Origin: Streptomyces rugosispiralis
GTDB taxonomy: Bacteria > Actinomycetota > Actinomycetes > Streptomycetales > Streptomycetaceae
Length of the DNA: 64,000 nucleotides
Assembly (NCBI RefSeq): GCF_024505145.1
Contig: NZ_JANIAA010000006.1
Location: 186,001-250,000 of the forward strand
Direction: 5' to 3'
Below are positions 1-9,667 of this stretch, one piece after another. The notes below the pieces were generated by a model that ran no database searches, had not been told where the DNA came from, and was given only the letters and a program-made list of their open reading frames with translations. Position 1 is the stretch's first letter, and each line of letters opens with the position of its first letter. The translations under genes were made by a program, and so were the position numbers.

Positions 1-1
1 C

Positions 2-988
2 CTCCCCGTCGTGATGCGTTCGCTCGCCGACCGGGCCGCGCTCGACGCGGACGTCGGCCATCTCGCCCAGGCCCTGCCCGCCCTGGTGCGCTCGGTGCGC
101 TACGGGGACGTACGGGGCACCGACACGGCCGCGCTCGGCGAGGTCGCGGTGGGTCTGGCCGAGCGGATCCTGGTCGGGCTGCCGCCCGCCTGCGTCGGTC
201 TCGACGCCGACGGCGCCGCCGAGATGCGCCGCCATATGGAGGCCGTGCACCGGGCGATCGCCCTGCTGTCGGAAACAGAGACGGTCAGGACGGAGACGAC
301 GGAGACGGAGACGGGGACGGGGACTGGGCCGGAGGCCGGGGCGCGGCCACACGCGCGGACCGACATGTCGACAGCGGACTTGTCGACAACGGAGACGCGG
401 GCAGCCGGGTCCCGCACCGCCGACGGCCTGCGCGCCCGCTGGGCGGCCACGCTGCGCAACCTCGCCGGGCGGGACGGCACCCCCGCCACCCCCGGCCTGA
501 TCCGGGGCCGTGCCGCGCGGCTGCTGCTGGACGACGGCCGGCTCGCCGAGGACGAGGCGGCCCGGCTGATGGGGCTCGCGCTCTCGCCCGGCACCCAGCC
601 GCCCGAAGCGGCCTCCTGGATCGAGGGGTTCATCGGCGGCGGCGCGGGCGGCGGCCTGCTGCTCGTCCACGACGAGCGGCTGCTCGGCCTGGTCGACCGC
701 TGGCTGATCTCCGTTCCCGCCGAGGCGTTCACCGACGTCCTGCCGCTGCTGCGGCGCACCTTCTCCGCGTACGACACCGGTGTGCGCCGCACCCTGGGCG
801 AGCTGGTCCGCCGGGGCCCCGCGGCCGACGGGCCCACCGGCGCCGACGGCCAAGGCGCCCCCGCCGCACCCGGCTTCGGCCCCGGCCTTGACCCGGACCG
901 CGCGGCGGCCGTCGTACCGACCGTGCGGCTGCTGCTGGGCCTCGACCCCGCCCCGCACGCCAACGACCCCATGGAGGCAGCCCGATGA
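2..988 (+). CDS. C-terminal part of DUF5682-like protein (partial at window edge)
   Basis: The reading frame is open to the left edge, so only the last ~328 residues are present; the GTG and ATG at 11 and 14 need not be the start. The protein is Ala/Leu/Arg-rich and helical, interrupted by a Thr/Glu/Gly low-complexity stretch around residues 90-115. Its stop overlaps the ATG of the next gene (ATGA), which implies translational coupling to the vWA protein. In Streptomyces, DUF5682 proteins commonly sit between a MoxR-type AAA ATPase and a vWA protein; that is family knowledge, and the ATPase would lie outside this window. Biochemical function is unknown. Confidence 0.7.
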   Translation, partial: LPVVMRSLADRAALDADVGHLAQALPALVRSVRYGDVRGTDTAALGEVAVGLAERILVGLPPACVGLDADGAAEMRRHMEAVHRAIALLSETETVRTETTETETGTGTGPEAGARPHARTDMSTADLSTTETRAAGSRTADGLRARWAATLRNLAGRDGTPATPGLIRGRAARLLLDDGRLAEDEAARLMGLALSPGTQPPEAASWIEGFIGGGAGGGLLLVHDERLLGLVDRWLISVPAEAFTDVLPLLRRTFSAYDTGVRRTLGELVRRGPAADGPTGADGQGAPAAPGFGPGLDPDRAAAVVPTVRLLLGLDPAPHANDPMEAAR

Positions 989-2364
989 CGCACGACGCCC
1001 CTCACGTCGCTGCCGCTCCCCACGGCGACCCCGCTCCCCACGGCGCCCCCCACGGCGACCCCGCTCCCAACCACGACCACCCCCGGGCCGACCACCCCCG
1101 GGCCGACCACCCCCGGGCCGACCACCCCCGGGCCGACCGCCCCCAGGGTGACCACCCCCGGACCGACCAGGAACGGCTGCGGCGCTGGCGGTTGGTGCTC
1201 GGCGGCCAGGGCGCCGACGGCACCGGCTGTTCGCTCAGCGGGGCCGACGCCGCCATGGACCGCACGCTCGAGGCCCTCTACGGCTCCGGAGGCGGCGACG
1301 GCGCGGGCGGCAGCGGCACGGCCGCCGGGCGCAGCGGCGGCTCCCAGGGCGCCGGGAGCGGTGCGCGCTCCGGCGGGCTCGGCGGCTCCGCGCCCCAAGT
1401 GGCGCGCTGGCTCGGTGACATCCGTACGTACTTCCCCACCTCCGTGGTCCAGGTCATGCAGCGCGACGCCATCGACCGGCTGGGGCTGTCCGCCCTGCTG
1501 CTGGAGCCGGAGATGCTGGAGGCCGTGGAGGCGGACGTCCATCTCGTGGGCACGCTGCTGTCCCTCAACAAGGCGATGCCGGAGACCACCAAGAACACCG
1601 CGCGGGCCGTCGTCCGTAAGGTCGTCGAGGACGTGGAGAAGCGGCTGGCCACCCGCACCCGCGCCACCCTCACCGGAGCGCTCGACCGCTCCGCCCGGAT
1701 CAGCCGCCCCCGCCACCGGGACATCGACTGGGACCGCACCATCCGGGCCAACCTCAAGAACTACCTGCCCGACCACCGGACGGTCGTCCCCGAGCGGCTC
1801 ATCGGATACGGCCGGGCGGCGCGCGGGGTGAAGAAGGACGTGGTGCTGTGCGTCGACCAGTCGGGGTCGATGGCCGCGTCCGTGGTCTACGCCTCGGTCT
1901 TCGGTGCCGTGCTCGCCTCGATGCGCTCCCTCGCCACCCGGCTGATCGTCTTCGACACCTCCGTGGTCGACCTGACCGAGGAGCTGGACGATCCGGTGGA
2001 CGTCCTCTTCGGCACCCAACTCGGCGGCGGCACCGACATCAACCGCGCGCTGGCCTACTGCCAGTCGCAGATCACCCGCCCCGCCGACACCGTCGTCGTC
2101 CTCATCAGCGACCTCTACGAGGGCGGCATCCGCGAGGAGATGCTGGGCCGGGTCGCCGCGATGAAGGCGTCCGGGGTGCAGTTCGTGGCGCTGCTCGCGC
2201 TGTCCGACGAGGGGGCGCCGAGCTACGACCGTGAGCACGCGGCGGCGCTCGCCGCGCTGGGCGCGCCCGCCTTCGCCTGCACCCCCGATCTCTTCCCCGA
2301 AGTGATGGCGGCGGCCATCGAACGACGCCAACTGCCTATACCGGACATGGTGATGCATCAGTGA
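985..2364 (+). CDS. vWA-domain protein
   Basis: A 459-residue protein with a von Willebrand A domain in the C-terminal third. The MIDAS metal site is complete: DQSGS at about residues 291-295, the GGGTDI threonine, and the aspartate of LISDLYEGG. The N-terminus is His/Pro/Asp-rich, containing four exact 15-bp repeats (1081-1140, HPRAD units) and shorter HGDPAP repeats, probably a disordered linker. Such vWA proteins usually pair with a MoxR AAA ATPase in chaperone-like metal-insertion or complex-assembly systems (family knowledge). The 4-nt overlap with the upstream DUF5682-like gene supports joint function. Substrate unknown. Confidence 0.85.
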   Translation: MTHDAPHVAAAPHGDPAPHGAPHGDPAPNHDHPRADHPRADHPRADHPRADRPQGDHPRTDQERLRRWRLVLGGQGADGTGCSLSGADAAMDRTLEALYGSGGGDGAGGSGTAAGRSGGSQGAGSGARSGGLGGSAPQVARWLGDIRTYFPTSVVQVMQRDAIDRLGLSALLLEPEMLEAVEADVHLVGTLLSLNKAMPETTKNTARAVVRKVVEDVEKRLATRTRATLTGALDRSARISRPRHRDIDWDRTIRANLKNYLPDHRTVVPERLIGYGRAARGVKKDVVLCVDQSGSMAASVVYASVFGAVLASMRSLATRLIVFDTSVVDLTEELDDPVDVLFGTQLGGGTDINRALAYCQSQITRPADTVVVLISDLYEGGIREEMLGRVAAMKASGVQFVALLALSDEGAPSYDREHAAALAALGAPAFACTPDLFPEVMAAAIERRQLPIPDMVMHQ

Positions 2365-2532
2365 TCCGGGGCTTGCGCCGACCCCTGTGGGTCGTGCAAG
2401 GATCATCCCCGTCGCCCAGGACATGAATCCAGCCATCCGGTTGGCGATGTCGTCCTGTTCCGGCGGCCCACAAGCCATAACGCCACGCTTACGTGCCCGT
2501 TGTACGCCTCGTACTCAGGGAAGGCCCCGCTC

Positions 2533-3429
2533 GTGTCTGTCACGTCCGCCATGCCTGTCGCCGTGCGCCTGCCGCGCACGGTGGCCGCGCGGCGGGCGCT
2601 GCTGGCGGCGCTCTTCCTCGGTGGCTTCCTCGCCCTGGCGTTCCTCTTCGGCGGCAGCGCTCACGCCGCCGAGCGGAGCGACCAGGGCGCCGCCGTCACC
2701 GCGACGGGCGAGCAGGCCGGGGCCACGGACGCATCCGGCGTCTCCCGGCTGCTCGACCCCTCGAGTGTCGAGCGGGCGCGGCAGCAGGTGGAGCGGCACA
2801 CACCGCCGGTGGTGGGGCGCACCACGCACCAGGCCGAGGACGTCGTACGGGAAGCCGTGCGGCCCATCCAGGAGCCGGTCGAGCAGAGCGCGCAGAAGAT
2901 CACCAAGCCGATAGACGACCTGCTCGGCGGCGCCACCAGCGGTGAGCTGCCGGTGCGCCTTCCCGAGGTCGGCATCGGTGACGCGATCGGCGTGGGCCCC
3001 CAGGGCTCCGCGGCGCACCACGGCCCGGCCGCCGAGCACCACGCGGCCAAGGCCGAGCCGGTGACCGTGCACAAGGCGGCGCCCGCCGCACCGGAGCCGA
3101 TGGGCCCCGGGGCGCGTGCCCAGGCCGTCATGGCCCACCACGACGCGGCCGTCTCCCACGACGGGCACGGGCCCGTCGTCCGGGCGGCCGTCTCCGGCAC
3201 CACCGGTCCGGACGGTGGCGCTCCGGCGCCGCTGCCCCTTCCGCGGTCCCCGCTCGGGGCCACCTCCCAGTACACCGGCGACAGCGGCGCTTCCCGTGGC
3301 GGGAACACCCACGCCGCTCTTCCGCCGTCCGGCGTGCCGTCCTTCGGGCTGAAGCCCGGTACGGTCCGCGCGGAGAGCTCGGCGCCGACGCGCGAGCGGT
3401 TCAACGAAGTCCTCGAATTCCCCGGCTAG
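2533..3429 (+). CDS. Secreted low-complexity protein, function unknown
   Basis: A 298-residue protein. The GTG at 2533 is chosen because AGGGAAGG lies about 9 nt upstream; a TTG at 2500 would add 11 residues without improving the signal. A signal peptide is visible: basic PRTVAARR, hydrophobic LLAALFLGGFLALAFLF, then GGSAHAAE with likely cleavage after AHA. The mature part is Ala/Pro/Gly/His-rich with no recognisable catalytic motif. No cell-wall sorting signal is seen at the C-terminus. It lies head-to-tail with another secreted repetitive protein, and a hairpin lies between them. Confidence 0.7.
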   Translation: MSVTSAMPVAVRLPRTVAARRALLAALFLGGFLALAFLFGGSAHAAERSDQGAAVTATGEQAGATDASGVSRLLDPSSVERARQQVERHTPPVVGRTTHQAEDVVREAVRPIQEPVEQSAQKITKPIDDLLGGATSGELPVRLPEVGIGDAIGVGPQGSAAHHGPAAEHHAAKAEPVTVHKAAPAAPEPMGPGARAQAVMAHHDAAVSHDGHGPVVRAAVSGTTGPDGGAPAPLPLPRSPLGATSQYTGDSGASRGGNTHAALPPSGVPSFGLKPGTVRAESSAPTRERFNEVLEFPG

Positions 3430-3430
3430 G

Positions 3431-3485
3431 GCAGACCTCACCCCCGTCTGTTGAGACCTGCCGCGCGGGGGCGGGTCAGGTCTGC
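3431..3485 (+). terminator. Candidate hairpin between two secreted-protein genes
   Basis: GCAGACCT at 3431-3438 is the inverted copy of AGGTCTGC at 3478-3485, with further G/C-rich partial pairing inside. It starts 1 nt after the upstream stop region, as expected for a terminator or a 3' processing hairpin. There is no T-run. Confidence 0.4.
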
Positions 3486-3527
3486 CCGTCCGAAACCCCT
3501 CTTGACTTTCGAAGGACTTCCTCCACC

Positions 3528-5063
3528 ATGCGCAACAACCTTCGCCGCTCCATCCTCGTAGCCGCTGCCGCCACCGGTATCTGGGCCCTCGGCTCGGCCG
3601 CGGCCTCCGCCGCCGAGAACCCGGCCGTTCCCTCCACCGACGGTGTCACCAGCACCGTGGACGGCGTGACCAAGACGGTGAACAAGACCGTGTCGACCGA
3701 CAAGGTGACGGAGACGGTCGACGGTGTGACCGGCGGCGTGGCCGACACCTCCAAGGTGACCGACACCGCGAAGAAGACCGTGGACGGCGCCGCCTCCACC
3801 GTCGACGGCGTCACCGCCCCGGTGCGGGACCGCGTCCCCGGCGCCGAGAACCTGCCGCGGGTCTCGGATGTCACCAAGACCGTGGAGCACACCACCGATG
3901 GCCTGACCGGCGACGTCGCCGGCAAGCCGGACAAGGTCGTCAAGAAGGCCCACAAGGCCGTCAAGGGCGTCGAGAAGACCGTCAAGAAGACCACCAACCT
4001 CGACCTGCCCACCGGCGAGGTCCCCGGCGTCGTGCCCAGCCTGCCCGGCCTCGGCTCGCTGCCGACCCTGCCCGACACCTCCACGCTGCCCACCGGCGCG
4101 CTGCCGAACGTCGACGGCGTCACGGGCCAGCTGCCCACCGAGCTCCCCGCCACCCCGAAGCTGCCCACCGCCCCGGGCTCGGCCAATGACCTGCTCGCCT
4201 CCCTCTCCGGCGCCGGCATCCGCCCGGAGGAGCTGACCGGCAAGGTCCAGGGTGCCGTCGGCACCACCAAGCCGGTCGTCGACGGTGTGGCCTCGGACGT
4301 GCTGCCGCCCGCCGGGTACCGCCTCGTGGTCAAGGTCGTCCCGGTCGCCGAGCAGACCGTGGGTGACACCGGTGCGCTGGCCGACGACGCCGTGGCCCGC
4401 ACCACCCCGTACGTGGACGTCGTGACCGGCAGCGCCGAGGGCTTCGCACTGGGCACCGCCTCCAACGTGGTTCCGGCCGCCCAGGACACCGTCGACCGCC
4501 TGGTGCCGGTCGTGGTGAGCGTGCCGTCCACCGCCATTCCGTTCGCGCAGGACGTGGCGGGCACCACCGTGCCGTTCGCCCACGGGCTGGCCACCGGCGT
4601 GGTCGCGAACGCCCAGACCACCGTGGGGAACGCCAAGGACGGTGTGCTGAGCCTGCTCCCGGCGGTGCCCACCGACCTGACCGATGTCGCCAACATCCCG
4701 GCCCTCCCGGTGCTGCCGGCCGACCTGCCGCAGCTCCCGGCCGACCTCCCGCAGGTCCCCGCCGACCTGCCGCAGCTCCCGGCCGACCTCCCGCAGGTCC
4801 CCGCCGACCTCCCGCAGGTCCCGGCTGAGCTGCCCCAGCTGCCGACCGACCTGCCGCAGCTCCCCGCGGACCTGCCGACCGTCCCGGCCGACCTGCCGCA
4901 GCTGCCCACCGACCTGCCGCAGCTCCCGACCGTTCCGGCCGACCTGCCGCAGCTCCCCGCCGACCTCCCGCAGGTTCCGGCGGACCTGCCCTCCGTCCCG
5001 GTTCAGCTGCCGACCGTTCCGGTTCAGCTGCCGACCGTTCCGGGCACGCTCCCGACCGTCTGA
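3528..5063 (+). CDS. Secreted repetitive protein with Pro-Ala-Asp-Leu-Pro-Gln repeats
   Basis: A 511-residue protein with a clear signal peptide (RRSILVAAAATGIWALG, then SAAASAAE). The mature region has three parts: Val/Thr/Asp/Lys-rich segments with repeated DGVT and KTV motifs (about residues 40-160), a Val-rich middle, and a C-terminal array of roughly twelve LP(A/T)DLPQ(L/V)P-type octapeptides from about residue 395 to the end. There is no LPXTG signal and no transmembrane anchor. The composition suggests a wall-associated or fibrous extracellular protein, which is inference. GAAGGA precedes the ATG. A strong terminator follows at 5146-5181. Confidence 0.75.
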   Translation: MRNNLRRSILVAAAATGIWALGSAAASAAENPAVPSTDGVTSTVDGVTKTVNKTVSTDKVTETVDGVTGGVADTSKVTDTAKKTVDGAASTVDGVTAPVRDRVPGAENLPRVSDVTKTVEHTTDGLTGDVAGKPDKVVKKAHKAVKGVEKTVKKTTNLDLPTGEVPGVVPSLPGLGSLPTLPDTSTLPTGALPNVDGVTGQLPTELPATPKLPTAPGSANDLLASLSGAGIRPEELTGKVQGAVGTTKPVVDGVASDVLPPAGYRLVVKVVPVAEQTVGDTGALADDAVARTTPYVDVVTGSAEGFALGTASNVVPAAQDTVDRLVPVVVSVPSTAIPFAQDVAGTTVPFAHGLATGVVANAQTTVGNAKDGVLSLLPAVPTDLTDVANIPALPVLPADLPQLPADLPQVPADLPQLPADLPQVPADLPQVPAELPQLPTDLPQLPADLPTVPADLPQLPTDLPQLPTVPADLPQLPADLPQVPADLPSVPVQLPTVPVQLPTVPGTLPTV

Positions 5064-5145
5064 TCGCTCCGGCGGGCGTCAGACAGTCAGGCCGTGAAGG
5101 CCGTGCAGGCTGCGAAACCGTAAAACCGTAAGGCAAGCGTCGTCG

Positions 5146-5181
5146 ACCGGGCAGCCCTCGTTGGGGAGGGGGCTGCCCGGT
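5146..5181 (+). terminator. Intrinsic-type hairpin terminator
   Basis: A perfect 12-bp stem (5146-5157 with 5170-5181) and 12-nt loop, ending in TTCTCGT. It separates the repetitive secreted protein from sucC. The rest of the gap to 5411 is presumed sucC promoter and leader. Confidence 0.75.
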
Positions 5182-5215
5182 TCTCGTATGGAGATAGATG
5201 GAAACGGTCGCGATC

Positions 5216-5231
5216 TGTGACCGTAATCACC
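5216..5231. promoter_or_regulatory. Crp-like inverted repeat upstream of sucC
   Basis: TGTGA-N6-TCACC lies about 190 nt before the sucC start. It matches the CRP half-site arrangement (GTGA, 6 nt, TCAC) except for the last base. Streptomyces encode a Crp protein with a GTG-N-CAC type site, so binding is plausible but inferred from sequence alone. Confidence 0.35.
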
Positions 5232-5411
5232 GCTCCAGTGTGATCTGCGATTTAGGGCCGCACGGCCCTCGGAGATAACCTGCGAGACGGACATGCCGCG
5301 TACCCGGCGAACGTGTGCCGCCCTCGTTATAGATCGCGTCCTCACGCTGCCCCCCGCGGCACGCCCGCGCTGATAACGACCGCGAAATCCATGGAAAAGG
5401 GACGGACGCGC

Positions 5412-6584
5412 GTGGACCTGTTCGAGTACCAGGCGAGGGACCTCTTCGCCAAGCACGGTGTACCGGTGCTGGCCGGTGAAGTCATCGATACGCCTGAGAC
5501 GGCGCGCGAGGTGACCGAGCGACTGGGCGGCCGCGCGGTCGTCAAGGCGCAGGTCAAGACGGGTGGCCGCGGTAAGGCCGGCGGCGTCAAGCTGGCCTCC
5601 GACCCGGATGACGCCGTCGAGAAGGCCGGTCAGATTCTGGGCATGGACATCAAGGGCCACACGGTCCACAAGGTGATGCTGGCCCAGACCGCGGACATCA
5701 AGGAGGAGTACTACGTCTCCTTCCTGCTGGACCGCACCAACCGGACCTTCCTCGCCATGGCCTCCGTCGAGGGCGGCGTGGAGATCGAGGTCGTCGCGGA
5801 GCAGAACCCCGACGCGCTCGCCAAGATCCCGGTGGACGCCATCGAGGGCGTGACCCAGGAGAAGGCCGCCGAGATCGTCGCCGCCGCGAAGTTCCCGGCC
5901 GAGATCGCGGACCAGGTCGTCGCGGTCCTGCAGAAGCTGTGGACCGTCTTCATCAACGAAGACGCCCTGCTCGTCGAGGTCAACCCGCTGGTCAAGACCG
6001 AAGACGGCAAGATCATCGCGCTGGACGGCAAGGTCTCCCTGGACGAGAACGCCGCCTTCCGGCAGCCGGAGCACGAGGCGCTCGAGGACAAGGCCGCGGC
6101 CAACCCCCTCGAGGCGGCCGCCAAGGCCAAGGGCCTCAACTACGTCAAGCTCGACGGCGAGGTCGGCATCATCGGCAACGGCGCGGGTCTGGTCATGTCC
6201 ACCCTCGACGTCGTCGCCTACGCCGGTGAGACCCACGGCAACGTCAAGCCCGCCAACTTCCTCGACATCGGTGGTGGCGCATCCGCCGAGGTGATGGCCA
6301 ACGGTCTCGAGATCATCCTCGGCGACCCGGACGTCAAGTCCGTCTTCGTCAACGTCTTCGGTGGCATCACCGCCTGTGACGCCGTCGCCAACGGCATCGT
6401 CCAGGCCCTGGAGCTGCTGAAGTCCAAGGGCGAGGACGTCAGCAAGCCGCTCGTGGTGCGTCTCGACGGCAACAACGCGGAGCTGGGTCGCAAGATCCTC
6501 ACCGACGCCAACCACCCGCTCGTTCAGCAGGTGGACACCATGGACGGCGCGGCCGAGCGTGCCGCCGAGCTGGCTGCGAAGTAA
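5412..6584 (+). CDS. sucC: Succinyl-CoA synthetase (ADP-forming) beta subunit
   Basis: A 390-residue protein, the normal SucC length. It begins at GTG 5412 ([19 protein letters not shown]) behind an AAAAGGGA ribosome-binding region; the frame extends upstream but without family similarity. The N-terminal ATP-grasp region includes the [18 protein letters not shown] nucleotide-binding motif. The C-terminal ligase domain shows [10 protein letters not shown] and [13 protein letters not shown]. It forms the SucCD complex that converts succinyl-CoA to succinate with substrate-level NTP formation in the TCA cycle. sucD follows after 21 nt in the same operon. Confidence 0.97.
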   Translation: MDLFEYQARDLFAKHGVPVLAGEVIDTPETAREVTERLGGRAVVKAQVKTGGRGKAGGVKLASDPDDAVEKAGQILGMDIKGHTVHKVMLAQTADIKEEYYVSFLLDRTNRTFLAMASVEGGVEIEVVAEQNPDALAKIPVDAIEGVTQEKAAEIVAAAKFPAEIADQVVAVLQKLWTVFINEDALLVEVNPLVKTEDGKIIALDGKVSLDENAAFRQPEHEALEDKAAANPLEAAAKAKGLNYVKLDGEVGIIGNGAGLVMSTLDVVAYAGETHGNVKPANFLDIGGGASAEVMANGLEIILGDPDVKSVFVNVFGGITACDAVANGIVQALELLKSKGEDVSKPLVVRLDGNNAELGRKILTDANHPLVQQVDTMDGAAERAAELAAK

Positions 6585-6605
6585 GGGACGAGGTCACCAG
6601 AAACC

Positions 6606-7490
6606 ATGGCTATCTTCCTCACCAAGGAAAGCAAGGTCATCGTCCAGGGGATGACCGGGTCCGAGGGTCAGAAGCACACCCGGCGGATGCTCGCCTCCGG
6701 CACCAACATCGTCGGCGGCGTGAACCCGCGCAAGGCCGGCACCTCCGTCGACTTCGACGGCACCGAGGTACCCGTCTTCGGCTCGGTCAAGGAGGCCATC
6801 GAGGCCACCGGCGCCGACGTCACGGTCATCTTCGTCCCGGAGAAGTTCACCAAGAGCGCGGTCATCGAGGCGATCGACGCCGAGATCCCGCTCGCCGTGG
6901 TGATCACCGAGGGCATCGCCGTCCACGACTCGGCCAACTTCTGGGCCTACGCGGGTAAGAAGGGCAACAAGACGCGCATCATCGGCCCGAACTGCCCGGG
7001 TCTGATCACGCCGGGTCAGTCGAACGCGGGCATCATCCCGGCCGACATCACCAAGCCCGGCCGGATCGGTCTGGTGTCGAAGTCCGGCACGCTGACCTAC
7101 CAGATGATGTACGAGCTGCGGGACATCGGCTTCTCGTCCTGCGTGGGCATCGGCGGTGACCCGATCATCGGCACCACCCACATCGACGCCCTCGCCGCCT
7201 TCGAGGCCGACCCCGACACCGACCTGATCGTGATGATCGGCGAGATCGGCGGCGACGCCGAGGAGCGGGCCGCGGACTTCATCAAGGCCAACGTCACCAA
7301 GCCGGTCGTCGGCTATGTGGCGGGCTTCACCGCCCCCGAGGGCAAGACGATGGGCCACGCGGGTGCCATCGTCTCCGGCTCCTCCGGCACCGCCCAGGCC
7401 AAGAAGGAGGCCCTCGAGGCCGCGGGCGTGAAGGTCGGCAAGACCCCGTCCGAGACCGCGCGCCTGGCGCGTGCCGCGCTGGCCGGCTGA
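6606..7490 (+). CDS. sucD: Succinyl-CoA synthetase alpha subunit
   Basis: A 294-residue protein of standard length. The N-terminal CoA-binding Rossmann domain contains [13 protein letters not shown]. The active-site histidine that is phosphorylated during catalysis lies in TMGHAGAIV (His251). [11 protein letters not shown] is also conserved. It partners with SucC in cytoplasmic succinyl-CoA/succinate interconversion. An exceptionally strong terminator follows at 7508-7549, ending the sucCD operon. Confidence 0.98.
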   Translation: MAIFLTKESKVIVQGMTGSEGQKHTRRMLASGTNIVGGVNPRKAGTSVDFDGTEVPVFGSVKEAIEATGADVTVIFVPEKFTKSAVIEAIDAEIPLAVVITEGIAVHDSANFWAYAGKKGNKTRIIGPNCPGLITPGQSNAGIIPADITKPGRIGLVSKSGTLTYQMMYELRDIGFSSCVGIGGDPIIGTTHIDALAAFEADPDTDLIVMIGEIGGDAEERAADFIKANVTKPVVGYVAGFTAPEGKTMGHAGAIVSGSSGTAQAKKEALEAAGVKVGKTPSETARLARAALAG

Positions 7491-7507
7491 CGCCGCCACG
7501 GCTCGAT

Positions 7508-7549
7508 GCCGCGGGCCCGTACCACTCCACGGTGGTGCGGGCCCGCGGC
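7508..7549 (+). terminator. Strong terminator of the sucCD operon
   Basis: An 18-bp stem with a single G-U pair (7508-7525 with 7532-7549) and a 6-nt loop, 18 nt after the sucD stop. There is no T-run, as is usual in Streptomyces. Confidence 0.85.
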
Positions 7550-7698
7550 GTTCCCGGGCGACGGATACCCGGGCGGAACGCGGCAAGCCACTCATCCGTC
7601 TCATGACTCTATAAAAGACGCATAAGCGGACTAGCCGCGACACGGCGACCAAACCCTTGATGTAGGGATGAAACGGCTGTTATTGGCAGCATGGTCAT

Positions 7699-9567
7699 GT
7701 GACGCAAACGACCGATCGCAGCCCGTCGGTGCCCGCACGCGGCCGTTCAGCGCCCCGGCGCTCCTCCGCCATCAGGGAGGCGTTCCTCGGCGGTGTGGTC
7801 GCCGCGGGGCTCGGCCTCGGCACGCTCGCCGTGGTCGTGCTGCTGCTGTGGATCACTTCCTCGTCCCCCGCGAGCAGCCCGGACGGAGCGCTGCATGTCG
7901 CCGCCGACCTGTGGCTGCTCGGCCATGGCGCCGACCTCGTGCGCACCGAGACGCTCTCCGGCCACACCGCGCCCGTCGGGCTGACCCCGCTGCTGCTCAG
8001 CGTGGTGCCGTGCTGGCTGCTCTACCGGGCCGCCCAGCACGCCGTCTACCAGGCGGAGCCAGACGAGGGCGACGGCCAGTGGGTGCCCGAGGAGTCCGTC
8101 GTCGATCCGCGCACCGCCTTCGCCTGGGTGACCGGCGGCTATCTGCTGGTGGGCACCGCCGCCGCGGTGTACGCCTCGACCGGGCCGCTGCGTGTCGATC
8201 CGCTCAGCGCGCTGCTGCATCTGCCGGTCGTCGCCGGGGCCGTCGCCGCCGTCGGGGTGTGGACGGCCGACGGGCGGTTCCCGCTCCGCCTGCCCGGACA
8301 GGTGAGCGGGAGACTGCGGCGGCTCCCCGGCGCCGAATGGACCGTAAGGACGGCCGCGTTCCTGGCCGCGCGCAGCTGGTGCCGGCGCCGCCGGCTGGCC
8401 GCCGCGCTACGGGCCGGGACCAGCGGTCTCGTCGTTCTGCTCGGCAGCGGTGCGCTCCTTACGGCGACGTCGATGCTGAGCCACGCGGGCGCCGTGCAGG
8501 TGACGTTCCTCAACCTCAGCGATGTGTGGTCGGGGCGGTTCGCGGTGCTGCTGGTGAGCCTGGCGCTGCTGCCGAACGCGATCGTCTGGGGCGCCGCGTA
8601 CGGGGTCGGGGCGGGGTTCACGGTCGGCGGCGGCAGTGTGGTGGCGCCGCTGGGCATCACCTCCTACCCCCAGCTGCCGCACTTCCCCCTGGTCGCCGCG
8701 CTGCCCACGGACGGCTCCGGCGGACCGCTGGTCTGGCTCACGGGGATCGCGGCCGGGGCGTCGGTGGCCTGGTTCATCGGGGTCGCGGCGGTGCGGCGGC
8801 CCGGCAAGGGCGAGCCCAGACCGCCCTGGGGCTGGGCCGAGACGCTCGTGCTCGCCGCGCTGGCTGCGGTCGGCTGCGCGGCCACGATGGCGCTGCTGGC
8901 CGGGGTCTCGGGCGGACCGCTGGGCATCGGCATCCTCGCCGACCTCGGCCCGAGCTGGTGGCGTACGGGCGTGATCACGCTGGCCTGGACGGGAGTGATC
9001 GGGGTGCCCGGCGCCATGGTGCTGCGCTGGTACCGGCTGTGCGTCCCCACCAGGACCTCCTGGCCGGAGTGGAAGGCGGCGCGGGCGGAACTCCGGACGG
9101 CCCGCGCACAGGCCCGTACGGTCGCCAGGGAGGCCCGTACGGAGGCCAAGGCCGCCCGTGCGGCGCGGGTCGCGGCCGAGGCGGAGGCGCGGGCGGCGGT
9201 GCTGCACACGGTGTCGCCCATGGAGTCCGCCGAGGTACGCGAGGCGATGGCCGAGCCGTGGTGGCAGTGGCTGCGCCCCGGGGCGTCGGGTGCCGACCGC
9301 AAGCGGAACCGTAAGGCGGTCACCGGCGCCGGTGCGGAGACGGGGCGGGAGACCGGACGCGAAACCGGTGTGGGCACGATGGCCGGGCTCGCCACGCCCG
9401 CGGGCACCCCGGGCGCGGCCGGGGCGGCCCGTCCTCGCCGCCGGGTGCTGAGCCGGAAGCGCGCCCCCGAACCGCAGCCGCCCACCGAGCCCCCGTCCCA
9501 GTCCGCCCCGAACCCCCTCCGCAGGGAGCCCCCGGCGCCGCCGGACGACGCCCGCCGCGAACCGTAA
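7699..9567 (+). CDS. DUF6350 family multi-pass membrane protein (PerM-like)
   Basis: A 622-residue protein starting at GTG ([12 protein letters not shown]). Multiple hydrophobic segments occupy residues ~30-450, including [42 protein letters not shown] and [21 protein letters not shown] charged Arg/Ala/Glu helical region (about 455-510) and a basic Pro-rich tail follow. The segment pattern matches the actinobacterial DUF6350 family, which some annotation pipelines call cell-division protein PerM. The role is unproven. It sits between sucCD and purNH, as I recall from other Streptomyces chromosomes. Confidence 0.75.
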   Translation: MTQTTDRSPSVPARGRSAPRRSSAIREAFLGGVVAAGLGLGTLAVVVLLLWITSSSPASSPDGALHVAADLWLLGHGADLVRTETLSGHTAPVGLTPLLLSVVPCWLLYRAAQHAVYQAEPDEGDGQWVPEESVVDPRTAFAWVTGGYLLVGTAAAVYASTGPLRVDPLSALLHLPVVAGAVAAVGVWTADGRFPLRLPGQVSGRLRRLPGAEWTVRTAAFLAARSWCRRRRLAAALRAGTSGLVVLLGSGALLTATSMLSHAGAVQVTFLNLSDVWSGRFAVLLVSLALLPNAIVWGAAYGVGAGFTVGGGSVVAPLGITSYPQLPHFPLVAALPTDGSGGPLVWLTGIAAGASVAWFIGVAAVRRPGKGEPRPPWGWAETLVLAALAAVGCAATMALLAGVSGGPLGIGILADLGPSWWRTGVITLAWTGVIGVPGAMVLRWYRLCVPTRTSWPEWKAARAELRTARAQARTVAREARTEAKAARAARVAAEAEARAAVLHTVSPMESAEVREAMAEPWWQWLRPGASGADRKRNRKAVTGAGAETGRETGRETGVGTMAGLATPAGTPGAAGAARPRRRVLSRKRAPEPQPPTEPPSQSAPNPLRREPPAPPDDARREP

Positions 9568-9667
9568 GGCGGTCGGCGGGGGCGAGGGCCGTCGGCGGTC
9601 GGGGGACGTCGGCCGTGCACGGGGCGCGGCCGGGGCGGGACGTCGGCCGTGCGGGGGCTCGGCGCCG

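Noticed and set aside
100..2478. A 792-residue minus-strand frame antisense to the DUF5682-like and vWA genes
   Set aside because: It has shadow-frame composition (Gly/Val/His/Arg runs). The plus-strand genes have domain motifs and proper codon bias.
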